Positions 11,601-22,653 of a DNA stretch of 64,000 nt are shown piece after piece. Made by a program: the position numbers and the translations under genes. Origin of the DNA: Pogostemon cablin (Eukaryota; Streptophyta; Magnoliopsida; Lamiales; Lamiaceae); contig CM042998.1 of NCBI GenBank assembly GCA_023678885.1, positions 437,820-501,819 on the forward strand, given 5' to 3'. Numbering within the stretch: the stretch's first letter is position 1; each line of letters opens with the position of its first letter. The notes under the pieces are model-generated. The model worked only from the letters and a program-made list of their open reading frames with translations, was not told the DNA's origin and did not search any database.

Positions 11601-14314
11601 ATTATCCCCATTCCCCAGTATCCCACATGTATCCCAACCCCAAGCAATCCGCCAGAACACAAACATTGAAAATACTTTTAGCTAGAGAACTGATAATAAC
11701 CTTGCCAACATGTAACACAAAAGGGATGGCCACAGGCAGCAGCACTAATCATATTTCGTGGATGGTTTTCGAAGCAGATCCCACAAGTCAGCTACATCAG
11801 AGGGAGGAGAAAAAAATATGTTGCATGTTATAAGATAACAAGAAGAATCCATTTGAAAAATCGATACAATGTTCCAGAAAATTATGCGTTCCAATTGAAA
11901 ACACAACCATCTACATCGCACAGTCACCTCTTCAACATCAGGAAGGGGAATGCCATTCTCCAACAAACCAACAGTCTTGCGGACATTCTCTTCATCAGCA
12001 AACCATTCATCATTCACTTTACTAACACTCCTGTGACTCAAGACCATATCAAGGAATTCTTCAGCAAGTTAACAACAAAACCTTTATATAGTCTCTAAGC
12101 TCATCCAGAAATCCAGAGGGAAAAACACCTAATTAATGTTTCCACGTCTAGCACCAACTCTATTCAACATTAAACAATTATTTGCATCCAAGCAGCGAAA
12201 TATATATAACCCGATCATTCAAATTGGTGTATGTTAGCCCTCGAAGACATTCTGATGACAGACATGCAAAAAACAAATTGAACATGGACAGAAAATGGAT
12301 GGAACAGATGCAATTTACTACACTTATATTTTGTTGTCTTCTACGGTTCTTCTTTCAAATAAACTCTTATATAAGCTTAACAGAATTTTTTTAATCTTGT
12401 CTCAAAAGGAAAAGGGGAAGGTAAAGAAAACCGCAGGAATAAAAAATTATGAAATAGCTTCTGCTCCCTTTGCATTCTATCCACATATTACAATATATTT
12501 AACCAGTTGCGCTTTTAAAACTGTGTGTAACAAGGTGACCAGCTTAGAGTGGAAACAGATAGAGTTAATGAGGAACAAAATGACCAAACTTGAGAAATCA
12601 GGGGCTATGAAAGTGTACTTACATGCAAGTTTAAGAAGTAAAATGGTTTTGAACAAAATTGAGGGGACGAAATGACAAAAACTAGGGAAAATGGGAGGTC
12701 ACCAAAGTACTTATATCAGAATTTAAAGGTGCAAAATGGTTATATTTAGAGTTGGTGGGGTTAAAACAACCAACTTTGACAAGTTCAGCCACAAATACAT
12801 CTGCCAAACAAATTTTCTAGAGAGACAGATCCAATAAGAAAGAGTTACCAGTTATATTGATGTAGCAAAATGCCAGCAGCGACCCTTGAAATTGAGAGGA
12901 CAGTTGATATCTGAGTAATACTATCATCTTGGCATTGGCGTATATCATCTTCATTTAAAATGGTAAAGTTCTGGCATAAAACAGCAAAAACACTTTAAGT
13001 AGCCATTCATGTAAGGCTTCAACAGCACTAATATAAAACACAAAAATAAAAAAGTAGTTCGTTATAGCATCTATAGATGTGTAATCAGAACTGCAAAATA
13101 AAGGTGTCTAAGTAAACTGAGCATTTTATCTTCTATTCATAAATAATAACAAGGTCAAAGTAGAAGAGGGGAAAATCAGAATGTCAATCTGTCCACATAA
13201 GAACCCAAGAGAATCTCAAATTTTGACTTATCAGTGCCACACTAATTAAAAGTTAAAAATTAAATTAAAAATAAGGAATGATACTTTTTTTGGGGTGGTG
13301 AAAGAAATTATGGGACAAACAAATAAGGAATGAATGAAGGATTTTACGTGACAGGGAGTAATACTTTCGAGAGTAATGTGTTTCAATAACAAAGTAATGC
13401 TGTAATGCGTTTATCTCTAAACGGTGTTCTACTAAGAAGCACCAGTATTCAAGAACCAAAATTATTAAAGTTTTACAAAGTAGAATACACATAATGTATT
13501 ACATTTGAGAGTAAGTAAAGAGTAATAACAGCATCACATTTATCTATTGGAGGCACTACCAGTCCTACTAAAAAGAATTACGGTTGAGAAAGGTATTCAA
13601 AGGTGTCATTGAGGGCAATGGGGCTGGGCTGAATAAAAATGGGTGAGTTGCACGGACCGCAACTACTGCACAGGAGACTCACCTTTAAAATAAAGAGTAT
13701 TCCTTAAAATATTTCCCAATGTAAAGTAGCCATCATAATCCTCATAGTTAACTAAATTAACTCTCTATTAAATCAACCGAGATTCCAGAATAAAAAGTAT
13801 CTTAATTTCGCCAAGTAACATTAGAAGCATTGCCAAAGACACGGATTTCTAATAAAAAAAACATCTTTTAGAATGCGTCGCATGCCAAAACTTCTTCCTC
13901 CAACAATCAAATAAATGCACCATCAGGAAATGAACTACAACAACTCAATTTACCCCACTGGCCCCAACCGATCAAAATTTTAAATGAAGCAGGTAATAAC
14001 ATTCGCCTTAAACACAGCAAGCTGGATGAATTTAACAACTTAGCTCAATCGTGAATGGGTTTCGATAAAAACGTCTCAAAAGAAAATCACCATCGCAGAA
14101 TAATTAGATGGAAGATAACGAAAATGACCTGTACCCGATGGTGATAGTGGTGAGAGGATAGATCATCTGAATCGTCGGAGTCCGGGTCCACGAACCCATC
14201 ATAGTCAATAACGACGCCATCTGTGTCGGAATCAGCTCCGCCGTCGTCATAGAATTCCTCGTAATCGTCCGAATCTTCGATCATCTCAGCAGCTATCTCA
14301 TCATCCGATTCCAT
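5692..14314 (-). CDS. ARI7/ARI8-like: ARIADNE-type RBR E3 ubiquitin ligase (ARI7/ARI8-like)
   Basis: Fifteen exons on the minus strand: 14135-14314, 12849-12970, 11928-12030, 11701-11791, 11318-11490, 10217-10324, 10028-10116, 9764-9871, 9417-9507, 9258-9347, 8534-8581, 7389-7460, 6546-6645, 6337-6463 and 5692-5962. All use GT-AG sites and stay in frame, giving about 590 residues (family members are about 560-600). Order: an acidic N-terminus rich in Asp/Glu/Ser; RING1 (CGIC...CGHPFC, from about 138); IBR (WCPAPGC, about 227); RING2 with CPKC and the NQGC block whose Cys, about residue 310, is the expected catalytic thioester cysteine; the ARIADNE helical domain (FEYLQGEAESGLERLHQC); and a C-terminal RanBP2-type zinc finger (W-x-C-x2-C-x10-C-x2-C, 567-586). 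It should accept ubiquitin from an E2 on the RING2 Cys and pass it to substrate. Exon 6 has two possible acceptors 6 bases apart. Confidence 0.95.
6757..6909. mobile_element. MULE-like MITE, family B copy 1 (inside ARIADNE intron 12)
   Basis: This 153-bp element is flanked by 9-base duplications that differ at one position, AAATTATAT (6748-6756) and AAATTATAA (6910-6918). Its ends are imperfect inverted repeats that share GGTTTAC(G)GTGTAAACC-like blocks and GGTGGTCC/GTGTGGTCC. It resembles two further copies at 36469-36606 and 37359-37517. It sits in the intron between exons 12 and 13 of the ARIADNE gene and does not touch the splice sites. Confidence 0.7.
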
Positions 14315-14842
14315 TTCTCTCTATTTCTCCCCAAAAACTAAATCGAATAATAATCAAGAAATTTTTTTACGGGAAATGCAATTGATCATGCGCAGGGATA
14401 GAGAGGGGGTTGAGGAAATTATATATGGCAAATGATGGTGGTGATTCCTTGCTTTTATGAATTGTATGGATGGAAAAAGAGATTAGTATGACTATAATTG
14501 CGTAGTGTACAACTTGTCTTTGCCTAACGTTAATGGTCCATCAAGGTTCTCTTTTAGACTTAAATTTTCTTTCTCTAACAAATAAATAATTTCGCAAAAA
14601 CTTGTGTAAAATTATGGAGTAATAATGAAATAGTAGTTCGTTAGCAAAGACTAATAACATTTTGATAAAAATTTTTCATACTCTCCTCATTTATTTATAT
14701 CATTTCACGAAACATTTCACAATCCATAAGAAAAATATGATTATATCTTTAAAATTACTTTAATTTCAAATTTATTATTCATTCTTAATACTCATAACAT
14801 TATTTTACATTTTATTTATTATCTAAGAAACAATATTAAAAT
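14315..14842. promoter_or_regulatory. 5' leader and promoter region of the ARIADNE gene
   Basis: This is the sequence upstream of the minus-strand ATG at 14314. A pyrimidine-rich leader in gene orientation (14315-14335) precedes the ATG. No TATA box or operator could be assigned with confidence. Beyond about 14560 the DNA becomes AT-rich intergenic sequence. Confidence 0.35.
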
Positions 14843-15132
14843 GAGAGATTCTCTTGTGAGAAGAGTTTTTTGTGAGACGATTGTGAGACGGGTTGACTCA
14901 TTATTAGAGTATGCTTATTATATATGGAGTAGGTAAAGTATGTTTATTTGTAGTTAAAGTATGTCAATAATGAATCATCTTATAACATTATAAAATCATA
15001 CTTTAATTCATCATTCATCATACTTTACAAAACATACATTAACAATTATTAAACATATTTTATCTATATAATATGCATACTTTAACACGTCTCAACGGTC
15101 TCACACAAGTAGTGTTTCACAAGAGAATTTGT
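14843..15132. mobile_element. MULE-like MITE, family A copy 1
   Basis: This 290-bp element is bounded by perfect 10-base duplications ATATTAAAAT (14833-14842 and 15133-15142). The termini are inverted repeats around ATTCTCTTGTGA, followed by GTGAGAC blocks. The interior is AT-rich with repeated AAAGTATG and CATACTTTA motifs. A second copy lies in the opposite orientation at 36961-37231. The 9-10 bp duplication length points to a Mutator-like source. There is no coding capacity. Confidence 0.75.
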
Positions 15133-15656
15133 ATATTAAAATATTCTCAAAAGTAAAAAAAAATAGTTAAAAAATATTTTTTTAAGAACAATAAATGTGA
15201 AAGATTATGTGGGATGAAAATAATATTTAAATTGATGCTCCCTCCATTCATAAGTCCTCAATTAATGTTTTTTGCACGTATATTAAATAATGTTATTATT
15301 TTATGTATAATGTGTATTTATATTAATAGTGAGCGGTGTGTCATATATGAGACTTTTTTTACTAAAAATGAAAAAAAGAACCTTTGAAATAGATACCTAA
15401 TATAGTAAAATGGGGACCTTTCGATTAGATGGAGGAAATGATAAATTACAATATCAAACTAGAGTGCACTTATTTGTAGGAAACAGAAAAATTAAAAATC
15501 ACATTTGAATCAAATAAAATTATTAAAATTCAAAATTTGATAATAACTACTATATCTAAAGTGATATTTGTTTTGGATTTAAGTATAAATAAATAGAGTA
15601 AATTTAGTAAATCCAACAAATTATGTTAATTTATGTTTGTTTTTAAGATTTAAGTA

Positions 15657-15943
15657 CTCCCCCCGTCATACGTATTTTTACCAACTTTCCATTTTGAGTG
15701 TCCCACGTATTTTTACCTATTCCATTTTTGGCAAAAATACATAATATTTTATTACTTACTTTTTACAATTCCAACAACTTTAATTATTTTTTTATACTTT
15801 ATTCATCATTCCCAATAACTTTATTCACTTTTTCTTTATAAATTACTAATTTATCCCTATTTTTTATTACATTATATATTAAAAAAAAACGTCTTAATCT
15901 TCGTGTCCATACAAACGGGTAAAAATACCCGGGACGGAAGGAG
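15657..15943. mobile_element. Stowaway-like MITE
   Basis: This 287-bp element sits between TA dinucleotides. Its left end is CTCCCCCCGTCATACG and its right end is CCCGGGACGGAAGGAG, which are inverted forms of the CTCCCTCCGTCC terminus typical of plant Stowaway (Tc1/mariner-type) MITEs. The interior repeats CGTATTTTTACC near the left end and its complement near the right end. It has no open frame. Confidence 0.8.
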
Positions 15944-16009
15944 TATAATAGATAGATTGTAATTTTATCTTAAATCAGTATGTAAGAGTAAGGGATGATG
16001 TTTGTGATA

Positions 16010-17620
16010 TATGATAGAGCCGACATTAATGGGCTGAAATAACGATTCGATTAAAATGAGGCCTATTTATTCCTTTGAGCCAAAGGTCCTTTATACCTCA
16101 GAAAGCCGTCTAGGCAAGACGCCAAGCAAAGGAAGTGAGTCAGAGCTGATGAATAAGGATTCCTCGGAACCCGCGCATCGCGGACGAGAAGCCGAGGTCT
16201 TTTCATATCTACCTCGTCCCTTCTCAATGGAACTAGGCTCCATAATCCACATCATCGCCTACTCTAGCCACATAGGAAAATGATGAGACGCCGCTCATCA
16301 ATCCCAATGGACAAGTAGCGTACCTCTAGACATTTATTTTCCTCCGGCGGGAGTGCAATCATGCCTCGAATTGACAGTAATTAATGCCCCAAAATGATAG
16401 TAATAAAAACTCCAATAAGAATTGTCATTAATGCTTGAGAATGCATTAATAAAGAGAGAGAATGTATATATAACAATACTCAATGGTAATGTAATGATAG
16501 GGCTGGGTAAAAATATTTGAAAACCGCAAAAACCGTCTGCACCGAATTGTACCGCACCGTTATATACAATTATTTAGATAAACCGCAATTTATAATTTAA
16601 GAAAAAATCGTACCGTACTTTATAGTGCGGTTTCATTTTTATAGTTGAAACAGCACCGACCGCACCTCTAGTTTTTATTAGGATTATATTATATATTTAT
16701 ACATGTTAGTATTTATGTAGTTTAGTCATTACTCTTTAGTTATTCACTCACTCTTCCAATAAAAAATAAATTCTATTAATGTTGTTGTCTTTATCTTCAC
16801 TCTATAGATGTGTCCTAACTTCTTTTCTTTTTACTTCAATTGATTACTTCTTATCTTTATTAGTTCTCTCATACATCTATGTAAAATCTCAACTATAAGC
16901 TAATCAACTAGTCTAACCTCTTATGTATTATTAGATTAAGGGTTGCAAATATTTTCACATGACTATAGGTTTATGTTTGTATATTAATGTAAATGGGATC
17001 ACCTATTATATTTATGTTTCATCACCTATTCTACATATTAAATGTTTGACATGTGTTATTATCATGTCTAAATAAATTATCGTCAAATGTACAAGGATGC
17101 AATGATCATTACTTATGGAATAGGTTTTTTATTAGAAAATAAGTTGTAAAATACGAAGTGTAGTACAATTGTAAAATAAGAGATCCGGATCGATATGTAT
17201 GTAGGCCAATCTATTAATAAAATCGCCAAATCGCATAAAAATCGATCGAAACCGTTTAAAACCGCATAATCAATATTACTTGAAAAACCGCAGTTTAAAT
17301 TTGATTACTAAACCGAACCGCATATGACAATGCAATTTAAATTATATAGAAAAAACCGTATAACCGCACCGTGCACACCCCTATGTAATGGGGTTTATTC
17401 TATAAGCAAAAACATACAAGATACATATTTAATACAGAAGTATCATTTACCCCGAAGAAGCACAGAGAGGAAGTCTTGAGAGTGTTCGCATTCCTTTGCT
17501 TTTACTTGTTTTAGATTAGTAAAGCGTTGTCTACATGATAGAGTATGATATAATGTGTATAAAAGATATGTGAGATTTATGTAATCTGAGTTTTACTAAA
17601 CTCCAACAAGAACAATTAAC
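16010..17620. other. GC-richer island, possible decayed LTR interrupted by a hAT element
   Basis: The stretches 16010-16497 and 17384-17620 flank the hAT element and are less AT-rich than their surroundings. The left part has a TATATATAA string at 16465-16473 followed by leader-like sequence, and the right part continues like a transcribed repeat end. This would fit one solo LTR cut in two by the hAT insertion. I found no matching ends or target duplication, so this is an inference only. Confidence 0.25.
16498..17383. mobile_element. non-autonomous hAT-type element
   Basis: This 886-bp element has short inverted ends (TAGGGCTGGG at the left, complement of TAGGGGTGTGC at the right). The flanking 8-base duplications differ at one base: TGTAATGA (16490-16497) and TGTAATGG (17384-17391). 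Both subterminal zones are filled with AACCGCA and ACCGCAC repeats, in inverted order towards the two ends, as in hAT elements whose transposase binds clustered subterminal motifs. No transposase frame is present. Confidence 0.75.
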
Positions 17621-17739
17621 AAATCACATAATTATAGACCATAACTACAAATCTGAAAATAAATACACTCTAAATCTCATTTCAATATTTATGCTTATTT
17701 TTTGTGTTGAAATTAAAGAATATGATATTTTAATGTATG

Positions 17740-18609
17740 GTAAATTACCAAAAAAACCCATCAAAATTTGTCCAAACTTCTGAATAAATCATGTGATTTG
17801 AAAAATTACCAATTAGTCATTTTAACTTAGTTTTTAATTTGAACATTAATACAAATACTCATTTATTAAAATAAATAGGGATGAAAATAATATCAAGGCC
17901 CATGTATTTAACATTGTATTTTTTAATTTTACTATTTTATTTTTTAAATGTATAAAACTATGGCTTTTTTTAACATAGAAATGACATTAATATCCATAAA
18001 TCTAACATTGTAAATTTAAATTTCACTAATTTTATTTTCTTTAATTTCAATATCTAGGGATTAGAAGGAGTTTTATTTTTATTTTAATAATAATATGGGA
18101 AAAACCCCTCTAATGCCAATTTTCTAGTACATTAAAAAAATAGTGAAATTAAAAAATATATCGTTAAATGTATGAGTATTAATTTTAGTCAAAAACTTGT
18201 ATGCATTCGGGCGTACGGATCACATTCTGTGGGTCTTTAGAAATTTGTGTTAAATTGTGTACCATTTAGTATAAAAATGTGTACTCTTTAATTTCTAAAG
18301 AAAAATAAAAAATATTAATTAAAACTGTATACTCTTTACAACAAAATGGTGTACCTTTATTAATTAAAGTGTATACCCTTTAGAACAAAATAATATACTC
18401 TTACCAAAAATACTAAATTTTAAAGGTGCACGGTGTGCCCCGGGGCACAAAAGCCTCACTCTTAATGTTATTTCCTTCCCTCTTTATTTTTTTAAAGATG
18501 TTTTTATCAATTCAAATTAAATACAAGTCAAACGAGGTAATTGATAGTTTTTCAAACATGATTTTTTTGATAATTTGGACAACCCGCGAGTGGGGTTTTG
18601 GTAATTTAC
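17740..18609. mobile_element. AT-rich MITE-like element, tandem copy 1 (with insertion)
   Basis: The ends are GTAAATTACCAAAA at the left and TTTTGGTAATTTAC at the right, inverted copies of each other. The interior matches the neighbouring element at 18657-19210 in order: a TGATTTGAAAAA block, AGGGATGAAAAT, two TTTAACATTGTA blocks, GGGATTAGA, and a final TTGATA-TTTTT block. A segment at about 18186-18470 has no counterpart in copy 2 and is treated as a separate insertion. Confidence 0.5.
18186..18470. mobile_element. nested insertion with palindromic terminus
   Basis: These roughly 285 bp interrupt tandem copy 1, as judged by alignment with copy 2, where the flanks are contiguous. The segment repeats TGTGTACC/TGTATACCCTTTA-like phrases, and near its right end it carries a perfect 16-base palindrome TGTGCCCCGGGGCACA (18434-18449). 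The boundary is approximate; TTAAT occurs at or near both edges. Its reverse complement starts GAGTGAGGCTTTTGTG, which resembles the sequence at 30309. Confidence 0.4.
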
Positions 18610-18656
18610 ACTGTGAAAATTGAAAATATAAATTTGAAGGAGTATTATTATTTTGA

Positions 18657-19210
18657 GTAAATTATCAAAAACCCCTCGAGGTTTATTCAAACTATCAAAT
18701 AAATCTTATGATTTGAAAAACTATTAGATACTATCTTTAACCTTTTTTTAAAATAAAGAGGGATGAAAATCACATCTAGACCCATCACCCATATATTTAA
18801 CATTGTATTTTTAAATTTCATTATTTTATTTTTTTAATTTTTTTGTTAAATATAGAAAATTAGGGTAAACGGATTTTTTTAAACATGAAAATGACATCAA
18901 TACTCATATATTTAACATTGTATTTTTAAATTTTATTATTTTATTTATTATTATTTTATTTAACTGGGATTAGAGGGATTTAATTTTTTTAACATGGAAA
19001 AAAATATTCTGTAATCTCAATTTTCTACATTTAAGAAAAATAAAAAAAAGTAAAATTAAAAAAATATAATGTTAAATGAAGATTAATATCATTCCCTCCT
19101 TATTTTAAAAAAGTATTTTTATTAATATTCAAATTAAAAATTAAAGAAGGTAGTTGATAATTTTTTTAAATGAGAGAGTTTATTTAATAATTTGAACAAA
19201 TTTTGATAAT
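18657..19210. mobile_element. AT-rich MITE-like element, tandem copy 2
   Basis: The left end GTAAATTATCAAAA and the right end TTTTGATAATTTTA form inverted repeats. The internal blocks follow the same order as in copy 1 about 900 bp upstream, without the insertion. No coding potential is visible. It ends roughly 285 bp before the INO80 subunit D-like start codon. Confidence 0.45.
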
Positions 19211-19494
19211 TTTATTTTTGTTAATTAACCCTTTTTCTGCAAAAGTAATTCACTACTACGTTCGGGGGGTGGTGGCGGTGACACATCTTTCAAATTTGAA
19301 ATTGTATTCTTTGGATTGTATCATCCAATTCCAGGCGAGGAAGCGAATGTGTACCACTTTTCGGGATGCGGTTTCCTCAAATATCTCCAGCGAACAATTT
19401 TGTCCGACGACTCGCACTACATTCCCTTCTCTCAAACCTTGATTAAACCCTCATTCATACCCTGTTTTCAGATTTCAACCATTTTTCCCTCGAC

Positions 19495-22400
19495 ATGGTA
19501 TACCCATACCCGCCACTGCCACCGCCTTCTCTATCAGCCCCAATCCGCGTCGATGGATCTGAACTCGATGTCGCGCTATCAAACTCTCAACTCCTCACCC
19601 AAACCGAAATTCTTAACCGCCGCAGCCGCCGACTTAAACAACTCGCCCGGATTTACCGAGATCACTATTGGGCGTTAATGGAGGAACTCAAATTGAAGCA
19701 CCGACAGTACTACTGGGAGTGCGGGAAAAGCCCCACACAGGATGCCGTGGCCACTGTAGGAGATGTTAATAATGGAAATTTGGGGGGTTGTCGTGGAAGT
19801 AGTCGCCCTAATGTTGGAACTAGATGTGAGATCTACGGATGCAGGGCCAAGGCAATGGCGCTTACCAAATTTTGCCATATGCATATACTTTCGGATTCCA
19901 ATCAAAAGCTCTACAAGGCTTGCAGTTTCTCCGTTAAATGGTTCGTCTATTTCCCTTATTATTAGAACCGATGATTTTGTACCGATTATTCTTGAAATTT
20001 GTGATGATTATGTGGCATACCGAGTGTCATGGGAATGCAATTTTGTCTATTTTTTTCACCGACTTGATTTTTGTAGTCTATTGGCTGACCTATGCTTTAG
20101 TCTTTCTACCTGCTCTTGTAGTCTACTCATCAATATTTTTTTCTAGTATGCCAAACAAACACATTGGGAACTTCGTTGTTTAGATGTCCCTCCGTTCTAT
20201 GCTGAAATGCTCAATAGTTGTGCGTAACAAGTTTTGAATTTCTACTGTCTACAGAACCGAATCTGTATCAGTATATCATAAAAACCCTAAGTTAAAACCT
20301 GCTCACCTAAGTCACCTTCCCAGTAGAGTAGTATATCATGAAATTTCAATTGGTCAGAATTAAGACGCAGGAATACCTCAAGTCATTATATTTCAGCTAT
20401 CCCTAAGACTGTTCCTCAAAGAGGCCTTCTCTCCGCACGCGCTCACTTCATCATTAAAAGGTCACTTTATTAATATTTATTGCACGTCTGTCCTATTGCA
20501 GTGCTTTAAGAACCTAATTGAGGAATTTGTTGCTATTGTTTCTGATGTTCAATGACTGATGTTAAAAAATAAAATAAAATTATAGTATGGATTGATTGAA
20601 ATCTCTAGTGTAAACACTCCATTATTTACTTGAAGGAATGGGATTTTCACTCTCATAAGTGCAGGGAATAATAACAGTTATGGTATAAGGTGGAATAGAT
20701 TCAATTTATATCTTTTGTTGTGATCAAATTTCAATTAGGTTGACAATATATCTTGTTTGTGTCCGTGATGTTATAATTTGTTTTAATAAGTGAGTGTGTG
20801 TGTGGGTGTGTTGCGTAATTACTAATTTTACCTTTTTGTGTACTCTTCCTTTTTCTTTTTTAGTTATGAGGGTAAAAAGAAGTGGATTTTGGACTATAAA
20901 AGAAGTTAAGTGGTGGAGTACAATTTATATCGAACGCAAAATATTTTGAAAAATGTGGCAATTGGCAGAACAAAATTTCAAGCTGGCAGCAGCGTAGTTT
21001 GATGGCTCAACTTTTACATTTTGGTATAGCTATTTCGCCAAAATATAAAAAAATAATATGAAAGAACACATGCACATAAAATTAGAATTGCACATGCTGC
21101 CTAGTTGCATGTCGCTTGCTGGTTTTCTAATTATGGTATAGAAGATTCTTTTGTCTCTCCAAATGTTTACATGAGAGATTAAAAGAAATGAACTGTTCAT
21201 TCATTAGACATCCTGATTAAAAAGTGAAAATATTCAGCAGATTTATACCTGGAAGTAAGTCATATGCTTAAATTGGCATGTTTCTTTTCTAAGTTTTCTT
21301 ATATGATTATCTTTGCCAGTTCTGCAGCGGGACCTATCCTTTGCGGTAAACCCATACTGAGATCAGCCGTTCCTTCTTATTGCGCCCCTCACTTTCAAAA
21401 GGCTGAAAAGCTCATGGGTCGTGCATTAAAGTCCTATGGTCTTAATGTGTCCTCCACTAATAAGCTGTCCCCTAAGTTACATGTTATCATAGCTGCATAT
21501 ATCTGCCGAATCCAACTCAAGAGAAAATTGCAGAAGTCTAGGAGGATAGCACTTCATGAAGCTTCTGGTCATGCAAAAGTAAAGCTGTAAGGTTTATCAT
21601 TTATTCTCAAAAACCAATCAGTGAAGTTGCACAAAAAATTAAAAAAAAAAAGAAAAAAAAAAGAAAAGAAAAAGAAAACAGAATGAAGAAACAAAATACG
21701 GGCTACAGATTGGCTTGTGACCCCTGCTTTGGAAGACTAGAGAAGTTGTTATAGGATACTGGAGGAAGATCAAAGGTGAAATTCACTGCAACCTGAGTGT
21801 CATGCTGTGATTTACACCTCTAAATGTAGTTTAACGTAGTTTACGAAATATTGAATTTCCATTATTTAACAGAAAATATTTGGCATAAGCTTCATGATGA
21901 TTAATCAATGTCCCCTTTGTCATCTTAGGATGCAGTGGATGGAGTTTAAAGTTATATCTGAGAACTGAACGTTCTGTTTATCTTTGTTCTACAACAATGG
22001 AAGTTAGTAATTTCTTATCTCTAGGGAGGATATAAGACTGTTAGTTTGTAGGTATATGATTTTATAAATGGTTGTATACATGTTACCTTTTATATATGTG
22101 TTGAAGATGGGACTTATGAAATTTTGGATTCAGTAGAATCTGGCACATAAGAGACTCATAAAAATTATAGCCATGTGAGAAACACCATCCTTCAATCCAT
22201 GCACGGTCTTTAAAATGTGAGCGTGACACTCATCTTAAAGTCCCATCTTCAACACATATATAAAAGTTATAGCTATGTGAGAAGCACCATCCTTCAATCC
22301 ATGCACGGTCTTTAAAATGTGAGTGTGACACTCATCTTTCCAGGAATCCTTGTTACTGATATATTGATTCAGTACTTGTAATGTAAAAGAAATTTTGAAA

Positions 22401-22653
22401 CTCATGTTGTGTGGCGGTTCTAATTTTAGAGATCATCTATGTGCAGTTGAGGGTTCTGCAGCGGTGCTATTATAGTTCCTGCTCTCTACTTTGAAGGCAT
22501 CATTAATTATCTTCCATTTGATAATTTTCTTACATCTGCAGGTTAACTGAGTTGAAGACAGAAATGGATACACTGACTAGTGAACTTCAACACCAAGATG
22601 GAGCTGCAAGCACCATTTGTAGACATGGCACATATGTTCATTTTTGTGATTAG
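19495..22653 (+). CDS. INO80 complex subunit D-like zinc-binding protein
   Basis: Three exons, 19495-19940, 21320-21586 and 22542-22653, give 274 residues. The donor of exon 2 is CT|GTAAGG, and the split codons at both junctions resolve cleanly. The centre holds a C-x4-C-x10-C-x2-H cluster (Cys111, Cys116, Cys127, His130). A second cluster, GPILCGKPILRS...YCAPHF, starts near residue 153. Together they match the paired C3H zinc domain of INO80D/NSL2-like proteins. This domain family occurs in chromatin-remodelling and histone acetylation complexes, so a nuclear scaffold role is expected but not shown here. The N-terminus (about 1-35) is Pro-rich, and 36-75 is basic and probably helical. The last exon (33 residues) is weakly constrained, so the C-terminus could differ if a downstream exon is used. 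Confidence 0.85.
21632..21680 (+). repeat. A-rich low-complexity tract in intron 2
   Basis: A run of A tracts broken by single G residues begins about 45 bases after the exon 2 donor of the INO80 subunit D-like gene. It may be the tail of an old retroposed sequence or simple-sequence growth; no insertion boundary was found. Confidence 0.5.
22087..22338. repeat. compound direct and inverted repeat in intron 2
   Basis: A 29-base segment at 22087-22115 (CTTTTATATATGTGTTGAAG...) recurs as its exact reverse complement at 22238-22266. In addition, a unit of about 72 bp at 22165-22236 is repeated directly at 22267-22338, with 102 bp between starts and only a few substitutions. The second inverted arm lies exactly between the two direct copies. 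The structure lies within intron 2 of the INO80 subunit D-like gene. Confidence 0.85.

Noticed and set aside
12295..12675. 126-codon plus-strand open frame
   Set aside because: It lies in an intron of the minus-strand ARIADNE gene, shows no domain and has AT-driven composition.
19316..19678. 120-codon open frame overlapping the start of the INO80D-like gene
   Set aside because: It overlaps exon 1 in another frame; only the frame from 19495 carries the zinc-cluster protein that continues through two more exons.
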